Source: Candidatus Sumerlaeota bacterium
GTDB lineage: Bacteria; Sumerlaeota; Sumerlaeia; JADFCT01
Length of the DNA stretch: 14,158 nt
Direction of reading: 5' to 3'
Assembly: GCA_026398575.1 (NCBI GenBank)
Contig: JAPLSP010000032.1
Span: 1 to 14,158, forward strand
Below, in pieces: positions 6,010 through 13,923 of the stretch; position 1 is the first letter of the stretch, and each line of letters begins with the position of its first letter. Under the pieces are notes generated by a model. It did no database searches. It saw nothing but the letters and a program-made list of their open reading frames with translations, and had not been told where the DNA came from. Position numbers and translations under genes: made by a program.

Positions 6010-6978
6010 TCATCGTTTTGTCGAGGACATCGGTTGTGGGCGGATGGAGCTGTTCTCCTGCGCGGGCGTGGCTGTCGAGGCGGTCACGGCGCCCTGCGCC
6101 TCGCCGCCCTGGGCCGCCGCCCGTTTGCGCGGTTGATAAAGTCTGATGAATTCGGCGATGCCGTCGGCCAGTTTCGCGGCCGTGGCTTTGATGTTTGCGC
6201 TTTTTCGGAATTCGGAGCCAAATTCAAGCTGGATGGCGCCGATGCCTTCGCGCTCGCCGCAGGTTCGGACGATATAACCACCGCCGTATCCGGATTTCTC
6301 AGGATCGTTGTTGGTGGGGAAAACCTTGATCCCCTGCGCGGCCAGAAGACCGCACAGACTCTCCGGGCCCGAATGCGCCTTCTCCCCCCATTGCTTCACC
6401 AGCCAACGATCAGTCCGGCCGCCTTGCGTGCCTCGGAAAACAGTGTTGGACGAGGTTCCCTGGCCGTGGATATCGAGCGCCAGGCCATAGCCAAACTCGC
6501 GGACCGCTTCCGTGCAATAGTTACCGAGCGCGCCGTGGTAGCCATCATAAACAGTCCGGGCTTTCGCATCCTCGACCGCTATCTCCGCCGGGCGATTGGC
6601 ATCAATATACTTGCGGTGGAATTTGGCCACTACGTAGTAGGGCTTCTTGCCCAGCTTCCGTTCCAGCGCGGCCGACAGCTCGAATGCCAGTTGGTCAACA
6701 TTGCTATCCCGGCTGGCCACAAAGCCGCGCGGACCCTTCTCCAATCCCTCCCCTTTTCGCGGGTCAACCCCGGGAATATCCTTCTGCCCGCCGTGAGGCG
6801 CGGACAGAATGATCGGCAGATTTCCTTTCTGGACGGCGATGAAATCATTCGCGTCCAAGCGCTGGGCCGTTGCGCACGCCGGGACCGCCGACAATGCCAG
6901 GCAAAGCAACGCCCGGATCAAACACCGCAATTTCAGGGACTCCCATCGCGCTGCGGAAGCAGGGATAATGGTTTTCAT
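6010..6978 (-). CDS. Secreted N-formylglutamate amidohydrolase-like protein
   Basis: The 322-residue protein carries an N-terminal export signal (hydrophobic residues about 19-37). A Cys at 35 in VPAC makes a lipoprotein possible, although Pro at -2 is unusual. The body matches the N-formylglutamate amidohydrolase family, zinc-type hydrolases related to carboxypeptidases. Visible blocks are ILSAPHGG with His62, SRDSNVD with Asp91, FHRKYIDANR with His121, LALDIHGQGTS with Asp169 and His171, and IQLEFGSEFRK with Glu252. The tail after about 283 is low-complexity (Ala, Gln, Ser). The classic enzyme is cytoplasmic and ends histidine breakdown, so an exported member beside sulfatases probably acts on another amide or ester; this is inference. 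AGGAGAG six bases upstream supports the start at 6978. A plus-strand frame of nearly equal length over it is a shadow. Confidence 0.8.
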   Translation of the reverse strand: MKTIIPASAARWESLKLRCLIRALLCLALSAVPACATAQRLDANDFIAVQKGNLPIILSAPHGGQKDIPGVDPRKGEGLEKGPRGFVASRDSNVDQLAFELSAALERKLGKKPYYVVAKFHRKYIDANRPAEIAVEDAKARTVYDGYHGALGNYCTEAVREFGYGLALDIHGQGTSSNTVFRGTQGGRTDRWLVKQWGEKAHSGPESLCGLLAAQGIKVFPTNNDPEKSGYGGGYIVRTCGEREGIGAIQLEFGSEFRKSANIKATAAKLADGIAEFIRLYQPRKRAAAQGGEAQGAVTASTATPAQENSSIRPQPMSSTKR

Positions 6979-7208
6979 TGTGTGCTCTCCTGATCGGGGA
7001 TAGTTAAAAATTCCTTTCTTGCTTGGGCGCTGGCGTTGGCGTTGGCGGGGTCCGTTGGCGGGGTCACAATTGACCTTTTAGAAAGCCCTATTGCTGATCA
7101 TCCGTTACGATTGCCAAGCGTTTCGCCACGGCGGCGGCGGGAGACGCTTTGCCTGTTTGAAATTTCATGCGATCCTCAAGTTAAACACTCACCAACCAAC
7201 AACCATTA
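6979..7208. other. Intergenic region with 13-bp tandem repeat and hairpin
   Basis: CGTTGGCGGGGTC occurs twice in tandem at 7040-7052 and 7053-7065. AAGCGTTTC (7116-7124) can pair with GAGACGCTT (7141-7149), with one wobble and a 16-base GC-rich loop. It lies downstream of sulfatase C on the minus strand but no T-run follows, so a terminator is only weakly supported. No gene is visible. Confidence 0.5.
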
Positions 7209-8672
7209 TTATTTGGATTCAAATCCTTGCCGGACTTTGCCGTCGAAGCCGATGATGGGCTGGGCGTTTTCCACTTTCCCCAACTCGCGGGAACCGGGCG
7301 CCGGTCCGTCGAGGCCAAGGTCCTCTTTCATGGCGGCGACGAGGGCTTGGAGTTGCTTGACGGTCTCCGGATTCGCGGCGGCGACATCGCTCGCTTCGCC
7401 GATGTCGGTTTTGAGATTGTAGAGTTTGGGCTTGCCGCCCGGATTCTTTTCGGGAGGCAGCTGGAGTTTCCAGTCGCCGTGCCGGACGGCTTCAAGCCGC
7501 AGGCCGCGATAATAGTAGAACGTATCGTGGGCGGGCTTCGCGTTTGCATCGCCGGCGAGGTGCGGCCAGATGTTGGCGCCATCAATCTTGCGGTCCGTAG
7601 GCGCTTTTCCGCCGGACAGCACGGCGAAGGTAGGCAGGATGTCGAACATGCCGGTGATGGCGTCGCACTCCGTGCCGGCGGGGACTTTGCCCGGCCACCA
7701 CGCGATGGTGGGTTCGCGCATGCCGCCTTCGAGGGTGCTGCCCTTGAAGCCGCGCAGGGGCGCGTTCACTGCCCGCGGCGTGCCGCCGTTGTCGCTGGTG
7801 AAGATGACGAGGGTGCGCTCGGCCAGGCCGTGTTCGCGCAGAGCATCCAGGACGCGCCCGACGCTCCAGTCAACCTCCTCGACCCAATCCGAATAGATGC
7901 CGTGCGGCGATTTGCCCGCCCATTTCTTGCCGGGGTAGATCGGAAAATGAACGGCATTGTGCGCGAGATAGAGGAAGAAGGGCGCGGCCTTGCGCGCGGC
8001 GATGAACTGGAGAGCCTCATCGGTGTATAGCTCGACGAGCGATTGCTGGTCGTCGGGCAGGACGCGCTTGACCACAACGCCGTTGCGCAGGAGCGGAAGC
8101 GGCGGCTGTCCCTTCCCCGATCCCGGTCCCTTGGGGAGCGGCTTGCCCAGATCGCTTTTCACTCCGTCCTCCGCCGGCCCCATGTCGTTCGAGTACGGCA
8201 GGCCGAAGTGGCTGTCGAATCCCTGCCGCAGAGGGAGGAACTCGGGTTGGTCGCCCAGGTGCCATTTGCCGATGATGCCGGTGGCGTAGCCGGCGGCTTT
8301 GAGAACCTCGGCGACGGTGACCTCCTTGGGCGAGAGTCCGATGTCATTGCCCGGAAAGAGCACGTGCGGGATCGGCAGCGCGCGCTTCGGGTAGCAGCCG
8401 GTCATGAGCGCCGCGCGCGACGGAGAACAGACGGGCGCGGCGTAGAACGAAGTGAGTCTGCGTCCTTCTTTGGCCATGCGGTCTAGGTTCGGCGTGCGAT
8501 TGATCTTCGAGCCAAACGGCCCGATGTCGGCGTAGCCCATGTCATCAATGTTGATGACAATAAAGTTCGGCTTGGCCGGCAGCGTCGTCTCGGCGGCGTG
8601 GAGCCCCGCCAACGAGGCCAGCAGCGCCAGCAGCAGTACGGCGCCGGTGATGATGTTTTGGAACAGGTTCAT
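7209..8672 (-). CDS. Secreted sulfatase C (formylglycine-dependent, arylsulfatase A-like)
   Basis: This 487-residue exported sulfatase has a Sec signal at residues 1-27 (LLLALLASLAGLHAAE). Core residues are all present: NIDDMGYADIG with Asp43 and Asp44, CSPSRAALMTG with Cys82 as the formylglycine precursor and Arg86, GKWHLG with Lys136 and His138, NAVHFP with His242, TSDNGG with Asp294 and Asn295, and GFKGSTLEGGMREP with Lys310. The C-terminal part has HGDWKLQLPP and LYNLKTDIGEASD, typical of the family. Its ATG overlaps the stop of sulfatase B in an ATGA arrangement, so the two are almost certainly co-transcribed and may be translationally coupled. It differs clearly from sulfatases A, B and D in the variable loops, so it probably acts on another sulfate position. 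Specific substrate unknown. Confidence 0.93.
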   Translation of the reverse strand: MNLFQNIITGAVLLLALLASLAGLHAAETTLPAKPNFIVINIDDMGYADIGPFGSKINRTPNLDRMAKEGRRLTSFYAAPVCSPSRAALMTGCYPKRALPIPHVLFPGNDIGLSPKEVTVAEVLKAAGYATGIIGKWHLGDQPEFLPLRQGFDSHFGLPYSNDMGPAEDGVKSDLGKPLPKGPGSGKGQPPLPLLRNGVVVKRVLPDDQQSLVELYTDEALQFIAARKAAPFFLYLAHNAVHFPIYPGKKWAGKSPHGIYSDWVEEVDWSVGRVLDALREHGLAERTLVIFTSDNGGTPRAVNAPLRGFKGSTLEGGMREPTIAWWPGKVPAGTECDAITGMFDILPTFAVLSGGKAPTDRKIDGANIWPHLAGDANAKPAHDTFYYYRGLRLEAVRHGDWKLQLPPEKNPGGKPKLYNLKTDIGEASDVAAANPETVKQLQALVAAMKEDLGLDGPAPGSRELGKVENAQPIIGFDGKVRQGFESK

Positions 8673-10246
8673 TTTGACTTGCCTCCCATGTTGATGAATT
8701 CCTCGCGGCTGAGGAAACCGTCCTTGTCAACGTCCCATTTTTCAGCGCGCGTCTTCGCAGCTTCCATATCAGACTGGCCGGCAAGGAACTCCTCGCGGCT
8801 CAGTTTGCCGTCGCCATTCTTGTCTTTCGTCTGAAACAGGGCGGCGCGATCCTGCACTGGATTGGCGCCGGCTGCGGCTGGCTTGCCTTTGCCGGGCTTG
8901 GCAGGTTCGGGGTTGGCGCAGGGCGGCAGCGTCGCGCTCCAGTCGAGCCATGCCTTGCTCAACCGCCCGGTCAACTCCGGCTTATCAGAGGCGAGGTCGC
9001 GCTTTTCGCCGATGTCATCGGCAAGGTTGAACAGTTGCAGCTTCGGCTGCCACTGATTGACGAGCAGTTTCCAGTCGCCCTCGCGGACGGCGCCGTTCTC
9101 GCCGTTTTTCCAGAATAGAATCGGGTGTGGCGCTACGGGTTTTTCGTCGGTCAGGAAGGGCAGCAGATTGACGCCGTCAAGCGCGACGCCGGCAGGGATG
9201 GGGGCGCCGGCGGCGGCGCAAAATGTGGGATAGAGGTCCATCGTGCTGACCGGCTGGCGATAAAGGCTGCCAGGTTTGAGCTTGGCCGGCCAGCGCAGGA
9301 TGAACGGCTCGCGGATGCCGCCTTCGAGGAATTGTCCTTTGTGGCCGTTGAGCGGCCCGGCGCTGCCAGCGAGCGTACCGGACGTCCAATCTTTCGGCCA
9401 GAGGATAACCGGCATCTTGGCCGGGCCGTTGTCGCTTGTGAACACGACCAAGGTGTCTTCGGGCAGCGCAGCCAATACGCGGCCGATGTTTTCGTCCATC
9501 GAAGCGACCATGGCGGCGTAATAGTTCAGCGGCGGCGCCAGTTTATCGAAGCGCGCGGCGAGTTCTTTCTTCGCGTGGAACGGGCTGTGCACGGCGTTGA
9601 AGGCGAGGTAGAGGAAGAATGGCTTCGGGCCGCGCTTGTGTTTCTCGATGAATTCAACCGCGTGCCGGCCAATGCGGTCGGTCAGATATTCGTCGCCGGG
9701 TTGGTTCGGTCCCCAGACGCCCTGGACTTTGCCGGAGGCGTGCTCGGTGGCGCTGTCCACGCCGACGTAGTGGCCGCTCTTGTCCGGGAAATAATCCGCC
9801 TCCCAGTCAATCAGGTCGTGAATCTCGTCGAAGCAATCCTTCGCCTCCACGGGGATGTTCCATTTGCCAATGTGGCCGGTGAGGTAGCCAGCGGCTTTGA
9901 GCGCCTGCGGCAGCAGCTGGTGCTGGCCGAAGCCATACTTGGCGCGGTCGGTGTTCCACTGCATGCCGAAGCGCTGGTTGTAGGCGCCGGACATGATTCC
10001 GCAGCGGCTTGGCGCGCAGACGGGCGCGGTGACGTAACCCTCGGTGCAGCGGATGCCGTCCCGAGCGAGCGAGTCAATCGCCGGCGTCGGCGCGAGCGTG
10101 CCGCCGTAGCATCCAGGATCGCCATAGCCAAAGTCATCGGCAAGGATGAGAAGGATGTTGGGTCTGGCGTCTCTGGCTTCGGCGGCGGGGAGCGCGGCCA
10201 GCGGCGCCAGCAGCAGCAGGGCGGCAAGGGCAAGGGTGCGTTTCAT
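8669..10246 (-). CDS. Secreted sulfatase B with C-terminal EF-hand pair and variant GKWN motif
   Basis: I choose ATG 10246, giving 525 residues: it begins a clean Sec signal (MKRTLALAALLLLAPLAALP) and has AAAGGA eight bases upstream. An in-frame ATG at 10294 would add 16 residues but spoils the signal. The sulfatase domain has NILLILADDFGYGD with Asp37 and Asp38, CAPSR at 77-81, NAVHSP with His220, TSDNG with Asp272 and Asn273, and GHKGQFLEGG with Lys303. The usual GKWHLG is GKWNIP, so the conserved His is Asn130, although Lys128 remains. After a Pro/Lys/Gly/Ala linker (about 444-465), two EF-hand loops follow: DKNGDGKLSREE at 475-486 and DVDKDGFLSREE at 505-516, both with proper calcium ligands. 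Sulfatases with EF-hands are known in Planctomycetes and Verrucomicrobia. The stop overlaps the start of sulfatase C. Confidence 0.92.
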   Translation of the reverse strand: MKRTLALAALLLLAPLAALPAAEARDARPNILLILADDFGYGDPGCYGGTLAPTPAIDSLARDGIRCTEGYVTAPVCAPSRCGIMSGAYNQRFGMQWNTDRAKYGFGQHQLLPQALKAAGYLTGHIGKWNIPVEAKDCFDEIHDLIDWEADYFPDKSGHYVGVDSATEHASGKVQGVWGPNQPGDEYLTDRIGRHAVEFIEKHKRGPKPFFLYLAFNAVHSPFHAKKELAARFDKLAPPLNYYAAMVASMDENIGRVLAALPEDTLVVFTSDNGPAKMPVILWPKDWTSGTLAGSAGPLNGHKGQFLEGGIREPFILRWPAKLKPGSLYRQPVSTMDLYPTFCAAAGAPIPAGVALDGVNLLPFLTDEKPVAPHPILFWKNGENGAVREGDWKLLVNQWQPKLQLFNLADDIGEKRDLASDKPELTGRLSKAWLDWSATLPPCANPEPAKPGKGKPAAAGANPVQDRAALFQTKDKNGDGKLSREEFLAGQSDMEAAKTRAEKWDVDKDGFLSREEFINMGGKSK

Positions 10247-10254
10247 TTGCGTTA

Positions 10255-10260
10255 TCCTTT
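10255..10260 (-). promoter_or_regulatory. Ribosome binding site deciding the sulfatase B start
   Basis: AAAGGA on the minus strand lies eight bases before ATG 10246. This favours 10246 over the in-frame ATG at 10294. Confidence 0.65.
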
Positions 10261-10312
10261 GGGTATTATTCCCGGCTATTTGTCGTCTTCGCAATCTCTT
10301 TCCTCGTCGCCA

Positions 10313-10477
10313 TTGACAACACGCTATCGTCCGAACAAGCCGCGAAAAAATCCGTGATAATCCGCCCGATCCGCGTCATCCGTGTTCTATGCCAATCTGA
10401 ATTCTTAAATTGACAACACGCTATCGTCCGAACAAGCCGCAAAAAGATCCGTGTTCTATGCCAATCTGAATTCTTAA
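10313..10477 (+). repeat. Direct repeat pair, second copy with 28-bp internal deletion
   Basis: Copy 1 (10313-10408) and copy 2 (10410-10477) both begin TTGACAACACGCTATCGTCC and end CCAATCTGAATTCTTAA. Copy 2 lacks 28 bases lying between two ATCCGTG words of copy 1, so one word was kept, as in slippage or recombination between short direct repeats. The repeat is in the 281-bp gap between sulfatases A and B; no gene is supported here. Confidence 0.85.
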
Positions 10478-10527
10478 TCTGAAACATGGATGGAGAGATC
10501 GGGCGGCCTGCTTCGCATCGCTTGCGG

Positions 10528-12165
10528 CTATTTCTCATCTTCCTCCACGACGGGTCCTTTTTTAATCCGTTTGGGCGGAACATATTTATTGCTGTCGCCG
10601 GCGGCCCATGTAAGGTCAGCGCGAATGGCAGGGTCGTCGGCGTATATCTCCTTGCGCTGTTTTGCGTAGTCCACCAGGGCCTGCGCCAGATCCCGCACGA
10701 TCGGGCGCGAGGCGGGCGCGGCAAAAATATTCTTCATCTCGAATGGGTCCTGATCGAGGTCGAGCAGGCACGGATCCGAGTCGGGCGAGACGATGAACTT
10801 GTATCGGCTGGTCGCCGCCATCAGCCACAGGCCGTTTGCATTGCGCGAGATCGTCACATTCTTCCAGCTCGCGGGCGCCTTGCCGGTGAGAAACAGCGCC
10901 GAGGCGTCGCGCCCCTCGTCGCCGCGTTGGTCGTCGCCGTCGCGCGGCGCGCCCATCAAAGCAAGGATCGTCGGCTTGAAATCCGTGTTGTTCAACGCCT
11001 CGTGAATCACCGTGCCGGGCTTGATCCTGCCGGGATACGACATGAGGAATGGAATGCGCGCCGAGCCTTCCAGCGGGATGCCCTTGTTGACGCGTCCGTG
11101 TTCGCCGCACATGTCGCCGTGGTCGGAGGTGAAGACGACGATCGTTCGCTCCGCCACGCCCGCCGCGCGCAACGCGGCAAGAATCTTGCCCACGTTGTCG
11201 TCAATGCACTTCACCATGCCGAAGTAGTGGCTCATGTTTTCCAGATGCGGTTTGGCCGGCGGCACGGCGCACAACGGAAGTCCCGCGCCCGGCTCCAAGG
11301 CGGAACGCGGCTGCTGGAATTTCAGATCGGCAAACATCGTGTCATACGGAGGGCGGACGGTGTTCGGCCCGTGAGGGTCGGGAATGCTCGTCACGAAGCA
11401 GAAGGGCTTGTCCTTGTGTTCCTTGATAAACTCCGCCGTCTTATCGGCGAGGAAATCCGTGGTGAACGATTTCTCGTCGGCGCCTTTGATGTTGTAGTTG
11501 TTGCCGCCCTTCACGCGCGGGCTTGTGGGAGTGTCTTCGAGTTGTTTGTAGTGGCCGCGGTTGAACATGTACTTGTTGTCCTCGAAGCCAAACTTCCGCG
11601 CCGGCCCCCAGCCCGGCTTGGCGGGGCCATCGAGATGCCACTTGCCGGCGTAACCGGTCATATAGCCGTTGCGGCGCAGCGTTTCGGCAAACGTCACGAC
11701 GTTGTCGTTCATCGGCCGGTCGTTCACGTAGGCGTCGGTGTTCTGCGGATACCGCCCCGAGAAGAACGCCGCCCGCGACGGCGTGCAGACCGGCGACGCC
11801 GCATAGAACCGGTCGCAAAGCAGCCCGTTCTTAGCAATAGAATCAATGTGCGGCGTTTCAACCGCAATTCCCTCGCCCCAGACAAACGCCTGTTCCTTCG
11901 GCAGCAGCGCCCGATAGCAGCCCAGCGTGCGGAAGTTATGCTCATCCGTGACGATCACAACCAGATTCGGCTTCTCTCCGAGGTTTGGCTTATCCCCCGC
12001 CGCGGGCTTCGGCGCATCGGCGGCAAATGCGCCCGGCGCCAAAGCCAGCGCCCCGCCCGCAAGCGCAGACATGCGCAAGAAATCCAAGCGGTTGACGCGG
12101 GCGCCTGATCCTCCATTACCTTCTTCTGCTGCATGCTTCCCTGCATCGCGCATATTGTTCTCCAT
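10528..12165 (-). CDS. Exported sulfatase A (formylglycine-dependent, choline-/iduronate-sulfatase-like)
   Basis: I prefer ATG 12165 (545 residues), which has AAAGGAAGG six bases upstream. ATG 12153 is an alternative with GGAGAA before it; the longest frame from 12270 is less likely. The N-terminus has RVNRLDFLRMSALAGGALAL, which resembles a Tat signal with only one of the two arginines, followed by AFAADA. Core residues: IVTDEHN with Asp74 and Glu75, CTPSRAAFFSGRYP with Cys127 and Arg131, GKWHLDG with Lys175 and His177, PDPHGP with His265, TSDHGD with Asp348 and His349, and NKGIPLEG with Lys361. The TDEHN and SDHGD forms set it apart from the other three and resemble choline-sulfatase or iduronate-2-sulfatase-type members. 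It follows the fucosidase by 108 bp in the same direction. Substrate not assignable. Confidence 0.92.
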   Translation of the reverse strand: MENNMRDAGKHAAEEGNGGSGARVNRLDFLRMSALAGGALALAPGAFAADAPKPAAGDKPNLGEKPNLVVIVTDEHNFRTLGCYRALLPKEQAFVWGEGIAVETPHIDSIAKNGLLCDRFYAASPVCTPSRAAFFSGRYPQNTDAYVNDRPMNDNVVTFAETLRRNGYMTGYAGKWHLDGPAKPGWGPARKFGFEDNKYMFNRGHYKQLEDTPTSPRVKGGNNYNIKGADEKSFTTDFLADKTAEFIKEHKDKPFCFVTSIPDPHGPNTVRPPYDTMFADLKFQQPRSALEPGAGLPLCAVPPAKPHLENMSHYFGMVKCIDDNVGKILAALRAAGVAERTIVVFTSDHGDMCGEHGRVNKGIPLEGSARIPFLMSYPGRIKPGTVIHEALNNTDFKPTILALMGAPRDGDDQRGDEGRDASALFLTGKAPASWKNVTISRNANGLWLMAATSRYKFIVSPDSDPCLLDLDQDPFEMKNIFAAPASRPIVRDLAQALVDYAKQRKEIYADDPAIRADLTWAAGDSNKYVPPKRIKKGPVVEEDEK

Positions 12166-12171
12166 CGCTTG

Positions 12172-12180
12172 CCTTCCTTT
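12172..12180 (-). promoter_or_regulatory. Ribosome binding site deciding the sulfatase A start
   Basis: AAAGGAAGG on the minus strand lies six bases before ATG 12165. A second purine stretch, GGAGAA at 12159-12164, could serve ATG 12153. Confidence 0.55.
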
Positions 12181-12223
12181 CCTATCTAAGTTTAGCGCTG
12201 CATTATTTGCCTGCCAATCCCCA

Positions 12224-12237
12224 AAATTCCTAAATTC
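12224..12237 (+). repeat. 14-bp direct repeat flanking the fucosidase gene (copy 1)
   Basis: AAATTCCTAAATTC occurs here and at 13910-13923, on either side of the fucosidase gene and in the same orientation. Similarity continues (TGATCCCG versus GATTCCG). Just after this copy, CCGACAAC occurs three times (12243, 12252, 12264). Confidence 0.6.
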
Positions 12238-12273
12238 TGATCCCGACAACGCCGACAACGACCCCGACAACCG

Positions 12274-13803
12274 TTATGGTTGGCTTCCTGTGATTTTGAA
12301 CACCCACGCATGTTCGCCGGAGAGGTTCGGCGGCGGTTCCAGGCGGAGGCCCGCATCCGTCATGGTCCACGCCACCTTGTCCGGGCTGCCGAGGAGGCTA
12401 ACCGCGCTCACTTTCATGCCTTTGGTTTCCGTCAGCCTCAGCGGCATCGCCGGCTTGTTGAGCGAGATGGCATAGAGAACGCCGCCTTTTTGCGTGTAAC
12501 GTATCTCGACGGGGCGCAGCGGAATCGCATGAGCGCGGGTTGGCATGGCCGCCTTGCCCTCGCCCTCGCCGGATGCTTTCCAGGGATGAGTCCCATAGAT
12601 GGCCTCGCCGTTGATCCGCAGCCATTCGCCCACCGCCAGCAGGCGTTTCTGCATGCCCTCGGGTATGGTCCCATCGGGGCGCGGCCCGATGTTCAGTAGC
12701 AGGTTTCCATTCTTGCTGACGATGTCGCAGAGCAGGTGAATCAGTTCGGGGGGCGTCTTGTAGGAATCCCGCTGTTCTTCGGCGACGCTATAGAACCAAC
12801 TGCCCGCCAGCGTCATCGGGCATTGCCATTTCTGCCCGGCGGCTTCCTCCGCGTTCATGCGGTCTTTCTCATAGCACCCCACCCCATCCGGCCAGTTGCG
12901 GACCTTGCCCTTGTTGTTGAAGTATGTCTCTTTGCCCCATTGCCGGGACGCGTTCAGGTATTCGCAGATCAAGCGGCAACAGGCGTCCTGGTATTTCGCC
13001 ACCTGGGGGCTTTTGTCGCCAACTTGGAAGAAGGGGCAATTGTCAATCCATAGGAAGTCCGGCTGGTATCTCCGCTCCCATTCTTTCCAACGGGCGACGA
13101 AGCTCGCGATGAACGCGTCGCTGTATTCGAACGGACCGTAAAGGCCTTCTGCCTTGGGGAAGCGCCGTATCTCTTCCGCAATGTCTTTGCACGGTGGGCT
13201 TTTCTCGACGAATTTCTTTTGGGAGAACATGCCGGCATGGCGTTCGCGATGAAACGAGGGGGCATACATGATCCCCCGGGCGCGAACGGCCTTGCCGAGG
13301 TCGCCAATCAGGTCCCGCTTCGGGCCCATCTTGGCGGCGCACCAATCGGTCAACTCGGAATCTCCGAGCATGAATCCATCGTGATGCTCGCCGGTCAGGA
13401 TCACGTATCGGGCGCCGGCTTTCTGAAACAATTCCGCCCACGCCTCGGGGTCCCATTTTTCCGCCTTGAACATGGCGACGGCGTCCTTGTATCCGAAATC
13501 CGGCGGGGTTGCGCCGAATTGCTTCTTCAACGCGGGATAGGCCCTTTCCGGATTCTGATAATCTGCCCAGGGAGAATCCCAGATGCTTTGGGGCCCCCAA
13601 TGAATGAAGATGCCGAACTTGGCGTCGTCGAACCATCGGGGGACGGGAACCGTTTTAAGAGATTCCCAGGTGGGTTGATACGGGCCGGCTGCCTCTCCTG
13701 CTTTCTCACTTGCAGGCTTATCAGCCGCATTCGACATCCCGGCGCTCAACACCAAGGCGAAGGCGCAAAACAGATTTGTCATGCGAAGTCTTGGGATAAT
13801 CAT
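12274..13803 (-). CDS. Secreted alpha-L-fucosidase (GH29)
   Basis: The 509-residue enzyme should release alpha-linked L-fucose from glycans by a retaining mechanism. A Sec signal covers residues 1-27 (LFCAFALVLSAGMSNAADK). GH29 blocks appear in order: RWFDDAKFGIFIHWG at 56-70, TGEHHDGF at 137-144 with His140 and His141 in the fucose pocket, RDLIGDLGKAVRARGI at 163-178, PDFLWIDN at 248-255 with Asp254 as the likely nucleophile, SWFYS near 335, and the SKNGNLLLNIGPRPDG block at 363-378. The acid/base residue is variable in GH29 and I do not assign it. A C-terminal beta-sandwich follows, ending near HAWVFKIT. The start has GGGAGA six to seven bases upstream; Met8 lacks such a site. As the most upstream minus-strand gene it may head the transcript, and with the sulfatases it points to a sulfated fucose-rich substrate. 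Exo or endo mode and linkage cannot be read. Confidence 0.93.
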   Translation of the reverse strand: MIIPRLRMTNLFCAFALVLSAGMSNAADKPASEKAGEAAGPYQPTWESLKTVPVPRWFDDAKFGIFIHWGPQSIWDSPWADYQNPERAYPALKKQFGATPPDFGYKDAVAMFKAEKWDPEAWAELFQKAGARYVILTGEHHDGFMLGDSELTDWCAAKMGPKRDLIGDLGKAVRARGIMYAPSFHRERHAGMFSQKKFVEKSPPCKDIAEEIRRFPKAEGLYGPFEYSDAFIASFVARWKEWERRYQPDFLWIDNCPFFQVGDKSPQVAKYQDACCRLICEYLNASRQWGKETYFNNKGKVRNWPDGVGCYEKDRMNAEEAAGQKWQCPMTLAGSWFYSVAEEQRDSYKTPPELIHLLCDIVSKNGNLLLNIGPRPDGTIPEGMQKRLLAVGEWLRINGEAIYGTHPWKASGEGEGKAAMPTRAHAIPLRPVEIRYTQKGGVLYAISLNKPAMPLRLTETKGMKVSAVSLLGSPDKVAWTMTDAGLRLEPPPNLSGEHAWVFKITGSQP

Positions 13804-13909
13804 GGTAATCTCCCGATGGGTTAATGGAAATATTGCCGCGATTTCGTAATTCGGTTGTTACCCCGCCGACTCAGTGTTGAATTATCCACCTAACGAACTG
13901 TAAATTCTT

Positions 13910-13923
13910 AAATTCCTAAATTC
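13910..13923 (+). repeat. 14-bp direct repeat flanking the fucosidase gene (copy 2)
   Basis: This AAATTCCTAAATTC is the exact partner of 12224-12237. It directly abuts the left arm of the 17-bp inverted repeat. Confidence 0.6.

Noticed and set aside
6007..6993. 328-residue plus-strand frame over the amidohydrolase-like gene
   Set aside because: It shows no recognisable domain, while the minus-strand protein has all family blocks and a good start.
7116..7149. Possible terminator hairpin after sulfatase C
   Set aside because: The stem has a wobble and a long loop, and no T-run follows on the minus strand.
9125..10357. 410-residue plus-strand frame over sulfatase B
   Set aside because: It is antisense to a well-supported sulfatase and has no motif of its own.
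10266..10724. 152-residue minus-strand frame between sulfatases A and B
   Set aside because: It overlaps the end of sulfatase A in another frame and then translates the direct repeat pair twice, so it is repeat-driven.
10486..12108. 540-residue plus-strand frame over sulfatase A
   Set aside because: It is antisense to a well-supported sulfatase, with Arg/Val/His-rich composition typical of shadows.
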